NCBI GenBank assembly: GCA_026993275.1
Contig: JALWUB010000273.1
Coordinates: 1-5,208 of the forward strand
Length of the DNA: 5,208 nucleotides
Reading direction: 5' to 3'
Source: Robiginitomaculum sp.
GTDB lineage: Bacteria > Pseudomonadota > Alphaproteobacteria > Caulobacterales > Maricaulaceae
The notes under the pieces were generated by a model, which saw only the letters and a list, made by a program, of their open reading frames with translations, ran no database searches and was not told the DNA's origin. Positions 1 through 5,087 of the stretch are shown in pieces. The position numbers were made by a program, and so were the translations under genes. Numbering within the stretch: position 1 is the first letter of the stretch; each line of letters opens with the position of its first letter.

Positions 1-112
1 GGTGCAAGACTTCCGCCGCGCGCCCGGCCTTGCTCACCCCAGGCGGGGCCGTGGCGGGCGTGGCGCAGGAGGCAATGGCAAAGGCCAGCGCCAGCACCTT
101 GCTGCATGGCAA
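1..112 (-). CDS. Probable lipoprotein, N-terminal part only (runs off the left edge)
   Basis: Read on the minus strand from a TTG at 112-110, this frame gives a typical lipoprotein signal: a short start with one lysine (MPCSK), a hydrophobic core (VLALAFA) and a lipobox IASC, with the cysteine at residue 16. An Ala/Thr/Pro-rich stretch follows, as expected just after the lipidated cysteine, and the frame stays open to the window edge (37 codons). If real, the protein would be exported by Sec, lipidated and anchored in a membrane facing the periplasm; its function cannot be told from this fragment. The weak point is the start: there is no ATG in frame between the upstream stop (166-164) and the signal, and no clear Shine-Dalgarno before the TTG. 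A GTG at 97-95 would lose the lysine. The original 5' end may have been displaced by the neighbouring integrated element. Confidence 0.4.
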   Translation of the reverse strand, partial: MPCSKVLALAFAIASCATPATAPPGVSKAGRAAEVLH

Positions 113-165
113 TCCGATGAACTCATGGACTATCGCCGCCCGCGCAATGAAGGCGCATGAGGATC

Positions 166-214
166 ATGTAACCAGTATTACATATGTAATCAGTGTATTG
201 ACAAACGTGTATTG
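166..214. repeat. Tandem imperfect repeats with a 14-bp palindrome around TTGACA
   Basis: ATGTAACCAGT at 166-176 is repeated as ATGTAATCAGT at 184-194, an 18-base period. The 14-base sequence ATTACATATGTAAT at 177-190 is a perfect palindrome joining the two copies. GTGTATTG at 193-200 recurs at 207-214, and the first copy runs into TTGACA (198-203). Repeats and a palindrome packed onto a -35 hexamer look like a repressor operator; this is inference from layout only. Confidence 0.45.
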
Positions 215-250
215 CAACCCCTGTTTGCAGTAATAAGTTTGATGTTTGGG

Positions 251-266
251 TGCAATGCTCATTGCA
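251..266. repeat. Inverted repeat TGCAATG-CT-CATTGCA
   Basis: Perfect 7-bp arms (251-257 and 260-266) are separated by two bases. The 16-base dyad is the size of a typical dimeric regulator site. It differs in sequence from the palindrome at 177-190, so it need not bind the same protein. Confidence 0.4.
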
Positions 267-285
267 GCATGCCAGTACATTATTA

Positions 286-322
286 ATTCATTTGATAAAT
301 AATACATTATTTGCTCATGAAT
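286..322. repeat. Nested AT-rich dyad upstream of the methyltransferase
   Basis: Inner arms AAATAAT (297-303) and ATTATTT (306-312) flank the dinucleotide AC (304-305). Outer arms ATTCAT (286-291) and ATGAAT (317-322) share nearly the same centre, giving a 37-base dyad with small asymmetric internal loops. In addition ACATTATT occurs directly repeated at 277-284 and 304-311. It could be an operator, a cruciform-prone sequence or an old recombinase site; large serine recombinase sites are of about this size and are centred on a crossover dinucleotide, but nothing else links this dyad to the recombinase. Confidence 0.4.
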
Positions 323-377
323 ATAATTTGTTTGGCATAAAATCCTATTTATACATGCGTGCTGCACGCGTGAACAT

Positions 378-382
378 GGAGG
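378..382 (+). promoter_or_regulatory. Ribosome binding site of the methyltransferase gene
   Basis: GGAGG lies six bases before the ATG at 389, an ideal spacing, and fixes that start. An earlier ATG at 376 belongs to another frame. Confidence 0.8.
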
Positions 383-388
383 TATCAA

Positions 389-1786
389 ATGGCCAATCCA
401 AACATAGAAATGCTACCCCTGAAGGCCTTGCGGCCCTGGCAGCGCAATGCGCGTACGCCCTCGAAGAAACAGGTCCGGCAAATCGCAAACGGCATCGAGA
501 CGTTTGGCTTTACAAACCCGGCATTGGTCGACAAGGCGGGCGCCATTCTGGCGGGCCATGGCCGGGTGGCGGCAGCAAAGCTGCTGGGGATGAGTGAGGT
601 GCCGTGCGTGCGCTTTGAGCATATGAGCGCGGCAGAGAAGCGCGCCTATGTGCTGGCTGATAACAAGCTGGCGCTCAATGCCGAATGGGACGAGGAGGTC
701 CTCGCGGTCGAACTGGAAGGGCTATTGAGCCTGGATGCAGACTTTGACGTTGAACTCACCGGATTTTCTTTGGCCGAGGTCGATGGCGTGATCGAGACCT
801 TGCATTACGAAGAGCCAGGCGACCCGGCCGATGAGGCCCTGCCCGAAGGGGATGATGAAGGCCCCGTCTGCCATGAGGGCGATGTCTGGCAGCTGGGCCC
901 GCACCGGCTTGTCTGCGGCAATGCCCTGGATGCGGACGTGGTCAAGGTGCTCATGGATGGCGAGTGGGCACGCATGGTATTTACTGACCCGCCCTATAAC
1001 GTGCCCATTGATGGCCATGTGTGCGGCTCGGGCAAGACCAAACACCGCGAATTTGCCATGGCGACGGGCGAGATCCTGGCAGCGGGCAAATCCGTTTATA
1101 GTGAGCTCAAGAATTTGATCATCTGGGTCAAGGACAATGGCGGCATGGGCACGTTCTGTCGCTCGCGCCATGAGCTGATCTTTGCCTTCAAGGCGGGCAC
1201 GGCAGCCCACATCAACACCTTTGAACTTGGCCAGCACGGCCGCTACCGGACCAATATATGGGAGTACAAAGGCGTCAACACGCGCAAAGCCGGACGCGAG
1301 GAGGAGCTGGCCCTGCATCCCACGGTCAAGCCGGTGCAGATGATTGCCGATGCCTTGCGCGATTGTTCGGGTCGGGGCGATACCGTGCTCGATCTCTTTG
1401 GCGGTTCCGGCTCAACTTTGATCGCGGCGCACAAGACGGCGCGGAGGGCGTATCTGGCGGAGATCGACCCGCTCTACTGCGCCACCATCATCCGCCGCTG
1501 GGAAGCCTTCGCCCATGACGAGGCGGTGCGTCTGGTGGATGCCCTTGCCCGCAACAAGGATGGCAAGCCCATGGCCCGGCTGACGCGGTGCAGCGCAATG
1601 CCCGGGCCGGGCAGCCAGCTCATCCGCGAATGGAACGGCAGGACCCACCGGGTGGAGGCCGGTGAGGCAGGCTTTACATGGAGCGGCGTGCATTACGCTT
1701 CCCTCTCTGCCGTGGCCCGGGCGATCACCGGGGCACGCTGGTCAGGACCACGGTTCTTTGGCTTGCGGCAAAGAGGGGCACCATGA
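389..1786 (+). CDS. ParB-domain DNA methyltransferase fused to a DUF2924 C-terminal segment
   Basis: Predicted SAM-dependent amino-methyltransferase acting on adenine N6 or cytosine N4, of the ParB-plus-methyltransferase type found in alphaproteobacterial prophages and islands. Residues of about 7-95 form a ParB-like domain with the GHGR motif at 56-59. The catalytic motif DPPY is at 200-203 and the SAM-binding motif LDLFGGSGS at 334-342; catalytic motif before SAM motif is the beta-class order. Between FAMATGE and ILAAGKS (junction near residue 228) the protein lacks about 35-40 residues that I remember in relatives, normally containing an MDWRH-like segment. From about residue 405 it stops resembling the methyltransferase and matches the end of DUF2924 (PGSQLIREWNGRTH, then WSGPRFFGL), a protein usually encoded separately between the methyltransferase and recombinase genes. 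No restriction endonuclease gene is visible, so it would be an orphan enzyme. Its stop overlaps the recombinase start as ATGA. The open frame is certain; activity is doubtful. Confidence 0.85.
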   Translation: MANPNIEMLPLKALRPWQRNARTPSKKQVRQIANGIETFGFTNPALVDKAGAILAGHGRVAAAKLLGMSEVPCVRFEHMSAAEKRAYVLADNKLALNAEWDEEVLAVELEGLLSLDADFDVELTGFSLAEVDGVIETLHYEEPGDPADEALPEGDDEGPVCHEGDVWQLGPHRLVCGNALDADVVKVLMDGEWARMVFTDPPYNVPIDGHVCGSGKTKHREFAMATGEILAAGKSVYSELKNLIIWVKDNGGMGTFCRSRHELIFAFKAGTAAHINTFELGQHGRYRTNIWEYKGVNTRKAGREEELALHPTVKPVQMIADALRDCSGRGDTVLDLFGGSGSTLIAAHKTARRAYLAEIDPLYCATIIRRWEAFAHDEAVRLVDALARNKDGKPMARLTRCSAMPGPGSQLIREWNGRTHRVEAGEAGFTWSGVHYASLSAVARAITGARWSGPRFFGLRQRGAP

Positions 1787-2686
1787 GCGTGCAGAAGCAT
1801 TTTCGCTGCGCTATCTACACCCGCAAGTCCACCGAGGAAGGCTGGAGCAGGACTTCAACTCGCTGGATGCCCAGCGCGAGGCCTGCGCCGCCTATATCAC
1901 CTCACAGGCTGGGCTGGACGCTCAAGGACACGGCTTACGATGATGGGGGTATATCGGGCGGCCACATGGAGCGGCCAGGCCTGCAAGCCCTGATCCAGGA
2001 CATCAGGGGCGGCCAGGTGGACATTGTGGTGGTCTACAAGGTCGACCAGCTGACCCGCTCGCTTGCGGACTTTGCCCGGCTGGTGGAGGTGTTCGAGAAA
2101 CACGAGGTCAGCTTTGTCTCGGTCACCCAGGCGTTCAACACCACCAGTTCCATGGGCCGCCTGACGCTCAACGTTCTCCTCTCCTTTGCCCAGTTCGAGC
2201 GCGAGGTCACCGCCGAGCGTATCCGCGACAAGATTGCCGCGTTGAAGAAAAAAGGTCTGTGGATGGGGGCCAGCCACCATTGGGCTACACCAACACGAAA
2301 AGAAACTCGTGGTGGTGGAAGATGAAGCGGCCATTGTGCGGCAGGTCTTTGCGCTTTACCGGGCGCACAGGAATGTGCGCCAGGTCAAGCAAGAGTCCGA
2401 TCGGCTCGGGCTTCGCACCAAACAACGCACCAACAAGCATGGCGCCATCACCGGTGGCAAGCCGTTCACCCGGGGGCATCTCTATGTGCTGCTGGGCAAC
2501 CCGCTCTATATCGGTAAGATCAGACACAAGGCTGCCATATACGAGGGCCAGCACCAGGCCATCATCGAAGGCCGTCAGCCGGTGGATATCACCGTATCCC
2601 GGCTCAGGCGCTCAAACCGCCTGCCCATGCTTTGGACAGAGCAGCGCGCCTATCTTGGGTTTGCTCAGAATCACGCATCATGCTGA
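1783..2686 (+). pseudogene. Large serine recombinase (site-specific integrase), frameshifted and internally deleted
   Basis: An intact relative would cut and rejoin DNA through a serine to integrate or excise the element. The ATG at 1783 opens with the resolvase motif YTRKS (catalytic Ser16). The reading frame then shifts four times: near 1842 (GGCTGG where GGCCTGG restores EEGLEQ), near 1908-1917, at the G run 2265-2269 (one G short for GLWMGGQPPLGY) and at the A run 2298-2301 (one A short). Stitched together, the frames give SLDAQREAC, YDDGGISGG, SVTQAFNTT, SMGRLTLN, FAQFEREV, then the Recombinase domain (KPFTRGHLYVLLGNPLYIGK). The usual DRLxR reads DQLTR at 2044-2058, replacing the arginine equivalent to catalytic Arg68 of gamma-delta resolvase. 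After HQAII the sequence jumps to the family's C-terminal tail (EGRQPVDITVSRL, ending near LGF), so the zinc-ribbon and coiled-coil part is missing. It spans about 300 codons where relatives usually exceed 500. Inactive with near certainty. Confidence 0.88.
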
Positions 2687-2880
2687 GCAACGCCCAGGCA
2701 TCACCATACATTTAACGAGGACAGCCAAACGCTTGGCAGAGACGAAGGGGCAAATATGCCGAAAATTAGGATTATTACCCGTCTCTGCGTCCTGTCAGGG
2801 GCACAGGATATGACGCAACCCTTTGAAATGGCGGCACAATGACATGGGCCTGCCAAACGCCAGTCTCTGGCGGGACTGGG
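2687..2880. other. Noncoding junction rich in inverted repeats between recombinase and tRNA
   Basis: No gene is supported. The stretch contains a hairpin GCCAA-ACGC-TTGGC (2724-2737); a perfect 9-bp inverted repeat GCAGAGACG (2736-2744) with CGTCTCTGC (2780-2788) enclosing a smaller hairpin GGCA-AATA-TGCC (2749-2760); and a bulged hairpin with arms TGCGT and CCTGT (2786-2795) pairing with ACAGG and ACGCA (2803-2807, 2813-2817). The 9-mer GCCAAACGC occurs at 2724-2732 and again at 2852-2860. It may contain the right attachment site of the element or a structured transcript; neither can be shown from the sequence. Confidence 0.4.
2858..2872 (-). terminator. Possible terminator of tRNA-Ala
   Basis: On the minus strand, eight bases beyond the tRNA CCA end, CGCCAG-AGA-CTGGCG forms a 6-bp hairpin followed by TTT. 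A competing stem, CCAGTC with GACTGG, overlaps it. The short T run makes it a weak intrinsic terminator at best. Confidence 0.35.
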
Positions 2881-2956
<76 letters not shown>

Positions 2957-2975
2957 GAAATACGCAGGTGGCGAG

Positions 2976-3005
2976 CCTATAGGGGGGCACAAGCGGTGCT
3001 GTCAA
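2976..3005 (-). promoter_or_regulatory. Sigma-70-type promoter of tRNA-Ala
   Basis: On the minus strand a perfect TTGACA (3005-3000) is followed after 18 bases by TATAGG (2981-2976). Transcription would begin near 2969, about a dozen bases before the mature tRNA 5' end. The spacer includes a run of six C. This is the best promoter in the window and fits a stable-RNA gene transcribed alone. Confidence 0.75.
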
Positions 3006-3060
3006 GCGCACCAGCCGCTCTTGGGCCTGCCTTTTCAGCCGCGCGCCCGCGCGCGCATGC

Positions 3061-3089
3061 TTGCGAAGCCGGGCCGGGATGGTTACATC
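3061..3089 (+). promoter_or_regulatory. Weak candidate promoter for the yggT-folD operon
   Basis: TTGCGA (3061-3066) and TACATC (3084-3089) are 17 bases apart and lie 25 bases before the yggT start. Matches to consensus are partial. Some promoter is expected between the divergent tRNA promoter and yggT, but this one is only a guess. Confidence 0.22.
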
Positions 3090-3113
3090 TGGGCGCAAAT
3101 CTGGAGGCGACCC

Positions 3114-3407
3114 ATGGCCGTGGCAATCTATTGGCTTTTGAGCCAGCTCATTTCCCTTTATATCCTGGTGATCATTGCCGGCGCCATACTGAGCTGGCTG
3201 GTGGCGTTCAATGTGGTCAATCCGCGCAATCAGCTTGTTGTTGGCATTGGCCGTTTCACCTATGCGATGACAGAACCGGCACTGCGCCCGATCCGCCGCT
3301 TCATTCCGCCGTTTGGCGGGGTCGACATCACCCCCATCATCCTGCTGCTGGGCCTTTCATTCCTGCGCAGGGTTCTTGCCGCCTTGTTGCTGGGTTCCGC
3401 CTTTTGA
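3114..3407 (+). CDS. yggT: YggT family small inner-membrane protein
   Basis: A 97-residue protein of the usual family length. It has a first membrane segment at about residues 5-32 and a second at about 72-94, joined by a conserved loop: NPRNQ (36-40), TEPALRPIRRFIP (53-65) and GGVDITP (68-74). The loop motifs and the two-helix layout are diagnostic of YggT (YGGT family). Its exact role is unsettled; family members have been linked to osmotic stress, membrane protein integrity and, in photosynthetic lineages, cytochrome maturation. The ATG at 3114 is chosen because GGAGG lies six bases upstream (3103-3107) and because longer in-frame starts would add GC-rich sequence unlike the family. It heads a run with the DUF167 gene and folD; the next gene starts on TTG overlapping this stop. 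Confidence 0.93.
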   Translation: MAVAIYWLLSQLISLYILVIIAGAILSWLVAFNVVNPRNQLVVGIGRFTYAMTEPALRPIRRFIPPFGGVDITPIILLLGLSFLRRVLAALLLGSAF

Positions 3408-3730
3408 ACACACAGGCCTGCAGTTACAGCAAAGACGCCCTGGCCTTGCGCGTGCGCCTGCAGCCCAAGGCCAGCGCGGACCGGCTGGAGGGACCGGGCC
3501 ATGACGCCAGCGGCCGGCAGTTTCTGAAGGCGCGGGTGCGCGCCGTGCCGGAAAAGGGCAAGGCCAATGCGGCGCTGGAAAAACTGATCGCCCGGGCCCT
3601 TGGCGTGCCGCGCTCAGCGGTGACGGTTGTCAAGGGCAATACGGACCGGCTCAAGACCGTGCGCATCAGCCGCGCCGATGCCAAGGTCGAGGCCAGCGTG
3701 AAACGCCTGCTCGGGGAAACGGCATCATGA
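3404..3730 (+). CDS. yggU: DUF167 (YggU family) protein
   Basis: A protein of 108 residues with the DUF167 signature: RVRLQPKAS (16-24), [19 protein letters not shown] (41-59) and [13 protein letters not shown] (76-88). The basic lysine/arginine-rich face is typical; the fold is known from structures of bacterial and archaeal members, but the biochemical function is not established. The frame is open far upstream, but that part is a shadow of yggT. The most sensible start is TTG at 3404, which overlaps the yggT stop (TTGA) and leaves about a dozen residues before the first conserved strand, as in relatives. No strong ribosome site is visible, so translation is probably coupled to yggT. Its own stop overlaps the folD start as ATGA. 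The yggT - DUF167 - folD order is common in alphaproteobacteria. Confidence 0.9.
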   Translation: MNTQACSYSKDALALRVRLQPKASADRLEGPGHDASGRQFLKARVRAVPEKGKANAALEKLIARALGVPRSAVTVVKGNTDRLKTVRISRADAKVEASVKRLLGETAS

Positions 3731-4608
3731 GTGCACGGCTGATAGACGGCAAGGCCATTGCCGCGGCGCTGCGCCAGCGCATTGCCGCCGCCGTGCCCGC
3801 CTTGCCGCGGCCGCCGGCGCTGGCGGTGGTGCTGGTGGGCGATGACCCGGCCAGCCAGGTCTATGTGCGCAACAAGGCGCGCCAGACCCGCGCGGCGGGC
3901 ATGGTTTCCATCGAACACCGCCTGCCCGCCGATACCGCGCAAGAGGCGCTTGCGGCGCTGCTGCAAGGCCTGAATGAAGATGACGCCGTGGACGGCATAC
4001 TGGTGCAATTGCCGCTGCCTGCCCATCTCGACGAAGCCGCCATCATCGGGCAGATCGACCCGGACAAGGATGTGGACGGCCTGACCGAGGCCAATGCCGG
4101 CAGGCTGGTGCTGAACCGGCCGGGCCTGCGCCCGTGCACCCCCACCGGCTGTGTCATCCTGGCCCGGGACACTCTCGGCGATCTGACCGGCAAGAACTGC
4201 GTCATTGTCGGCCGCTCCATCCTGGTCGGCAAACCGGCGGCGTTGTTGTTCCTGCAGGAAAACTGCACCGTCACCATTGCCCATTCGCGCACCCGCGATC
4301 TGCCCGCCCTGTGCCGCACGGCCGACATCCTCATTGCCGCCGTCGGCAGGCCGCGCATGATCGGCGCTGATTTCATCAAGCCCGGTGCCTGTGTCATTGA
4401 TGTCGGCATCAACCGCATTGAGGACAGCGCGGCCGAAAAGGGCTGCAGGCTGGTGGGCGATGTGGACTTCGAAGCCGCCCGCAAGGCCGCCGGGGCGATC
4501 ACGCCGGTGCCGGGCGGCGTTGGCCCGATGACCATTGCCTGCCTGCTGCGCAATACCGTGCTGGCCGCCTGCGCCCGCAAGGGCTGGCCCGTGCCGGAGG
4601 GGCTGTGA
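3727..4608 (+). CDS. folD: Bifunctional methylenetetrahydrofolate dehydrogenase / methenyltetrahydrofolate cyclohydrolase
   Basis: FolD interconverts 5,10-methylene-, 5,10-methenyl- and 10-formyl-tetrahydrofolate in the cytoplasm with NADP, supplying one-carbon units for purines and formyl-methionine. The 293 residues are the normal length. The catalytic domain shows Tyr46 and Lys50 in [11 protein letters not shown] (the YxxxK active-site pair), Gln94 in [10 protein letters not shown], Asp117 in DPDKDVDGL, and PCTPTG (136-141). The NADP-binding Rossmann part has [13 protein letters not shown] (from 162) with HSRT, followed by DVGIN and the closing signature [10 protein letters not shown] near 264-273. 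All key residues are present, so the enzyme should be active. The start overlaps the DUF167 stop (ATGA), and the stop overlaps the next start by one base, indicating one transcript. Confidence 0.97.
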   Translation: MSARLIDGKAIAAALRQRIAAAVPALPRPPALAVVLVGDDPASQVYVRNKARQTRAAGMVSIEHRLPADTAQEALAALLQGLNEDDAVDGILVQLPLPAHLDEAAIIGQIDPDKDVDGLTEANAGRLVLNRPGLRPCTPTGCVILARDTLGDLTGKNCVIVGRSILVGKPAALLFLQENCTVTIAHSRTRDLPALCRTADILIAAVGRPRMIGADFIKPGACVIDVGINRIEDSAAEKGCRLVGDVDFEAARKAAGAITPVPGGVGPMTIACLLRNTVLAACARKGWPVPEGL

Positions 4609-5072
4609 TGCGGGCGCGGGCATGGCTGGCGGCGGCCAGTGTCCTGTGTGCCCTGCCGGCCATGGCCCAGGACGATCCGGCCAGGCCCGGCTCCACCGTC
4701 CGGCTGAGCCCGGCGCAACTGGAAACCATCCGCCTGAACGAAATTGCCCGCGCCGCGCAGCTTTACACGGGCATTGCCTTTTCGCCCCGGGCCATTGGCA
4801 GATTGCGCGGCCAGCTGCCGCTTGACGAGGCTGCATTCGGCAAGGCCATTGACGCCGTGCAAAAGCGCTTTGAGGCCTGCATGGAAGGGGCGCTGGAGGC
4901 CCGGCTGGACAATGCCTACAAGGCGCAGGTGTTGCGCAAGACCGTGCAAAGCGCGCGCAGCAAGGCGGTGCCGGAGCCCAGGGATGCCAAGACCGTGCTG
5001 CCTGCCTTTCAGGCCGCCAACGCCTTTTGCAGCGGGCGCATAGACGCCTGGCTGGCGTCACAGATTCAGTGA
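4608..5072 (+). CDS. Predicted exported (periplasmic) protein of unknown function
   Basis: A protein of 154 residues that I do not recognise. It begins with a Sec signal peptide: arginines at 2 and 4, a hydrophobic core (WLAAASVLCALP) and an AMA cleavage site before Gln21, so the mature protein would be about 134 residues and periplasmic. The mature part is mostly helical-looking and charged, with two cysteines (91 and 141) that could form a disulfide, and no catalytic motif that I can see. The ATG at 4608 is preferred over the GTG at 4605 because GGAGG (4596-4600) lies seven bases before it; the ATG shares one base with the folD stop (TGATG). Tight coupling to folD suggests co-expression, not necessarily a role in folate metabolism. 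It is followed directly by the right-end repeat, which probably marks the operon end. Confidence 0.8.
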   Translation: MRARAWLAAASVLCALPAMAQDDPARPGSTVRLSPAQLETIRLNEIARAAQLYTGIAFSPRAIGRLRGQLPLDEAAFGKAIDAVQKRFEACMEGALEARLDNAYKAQVLRKTVQSARSKAVPEPRDAKTVLPAFQAANAFCSGRIDAWLASQIQ

Positions 5073-5087
5073 GATGGGTTCAGGCCC

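Larger units (their letters stand above)
113..388. promoter_or_regulatory. AT-rich leader upstream of the methyltransferase
   Basis: No gene is supported here. Bases 113-160 are GC-rich like the left flank; from about 160 to 355 the DNA turns AT-rich (181-360 about 32% GC by hand count). It holds a perfect consensus -35 hexamer TTGACA at 198-203, but the hexamer 17-18 bases on (CTGTTT or TGTTTG) is a poor -10. It also holds a perfect -10 hexamer TATAAT at 322-327, but the bases at -35 distance (299-304, ATAATA) match poorly. A small hairpin GCGTG-CTG-CACGC lies at 357-369, nine bases before the Shine-Dalgarno. The density of dyads suggests bound repressors or recombinase sites, as expected in a phage or island leader, but the actual promoter cannot be fixed by eye. 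Confidence 0.5.
160..2820. mobile_element. Remnant of an integrated element (methyltransferase - DUF2924 - serine recombinase)
   Basis: The stretch carries a ParB-type DNA methyltransferase, DUF2924 sequence and a large serine recombinase in that order, a module often seen in alphaproteobacterial prophages and islands. It starts with an AT-rich leader unlike the GC-rich DNA on both sides, and it ends just beyond the 3' end of a tRNA gene. Both protein genes are damaged, so the element is probably immobile. Boundaries are approximate: the left one is set by the sharp composition change near 160, the right one by the last unusual inverted repeats before the tRNA. I found no convincing flanking direct repeat that would define attL and attR. 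Confidence 0.55.

Noticed and set aside
39..46. CCAGGCGG matching the tRNA 3' part at 2889-2896, as a possible attL duplicate
   Set aside because: Eight GC-rich bases match easily by chance, the match does not extend, and 39-46 lies well outside the composition change near 160.
214..220. GCAACCC shared with 2815-2821 as possible att cores
   Set aside because: Seven bases only, with flanks that differ at once; not enough to define element ends.
30..233. Plus-strand open frame at the left edge
   Set aside because: It crosses from GC-rich to AT-rich DNA without a domain or ribosome site, and it is antisense to a better lipoprotein signal.
164..388. Minus-strand open frame in the AT-rich leader
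   Set aside because: It starts on TTG without a ribosome site, has no family-like features, and the open frame is explained by low GC content.
250..597. Plus-strand open frame overlapping the methyltransferase start
   Set aside because: No ribosome site, AT-rich noncoding start, and its second half is a shadow of the ParB domain.
1783..2686. Programmed frameshifting as an explanation for the recombinase frames
   Set aside because: Four shifts, no strong slippery heptamer with a downstream structure at the sites, plus a lost catalytic residue and a missing domain all point to decay.
2259..2813. Plus-strand open frame running past the recombinase end
   Set aside because: Only its first dozen codons belong to the recombinase; the rest is out of frame with the family's C-terminal tail.
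3424..5061. Long minus-strand open frame (545 codons) opposite the DUF167 gene, folD and the exported protein
   Set aside because: Antisense shadow in GC-rich coding DNA; the plus-strand genes are recognisable and tightly packed, while this product is low-complexity Arg/Ala/Pro sequence.
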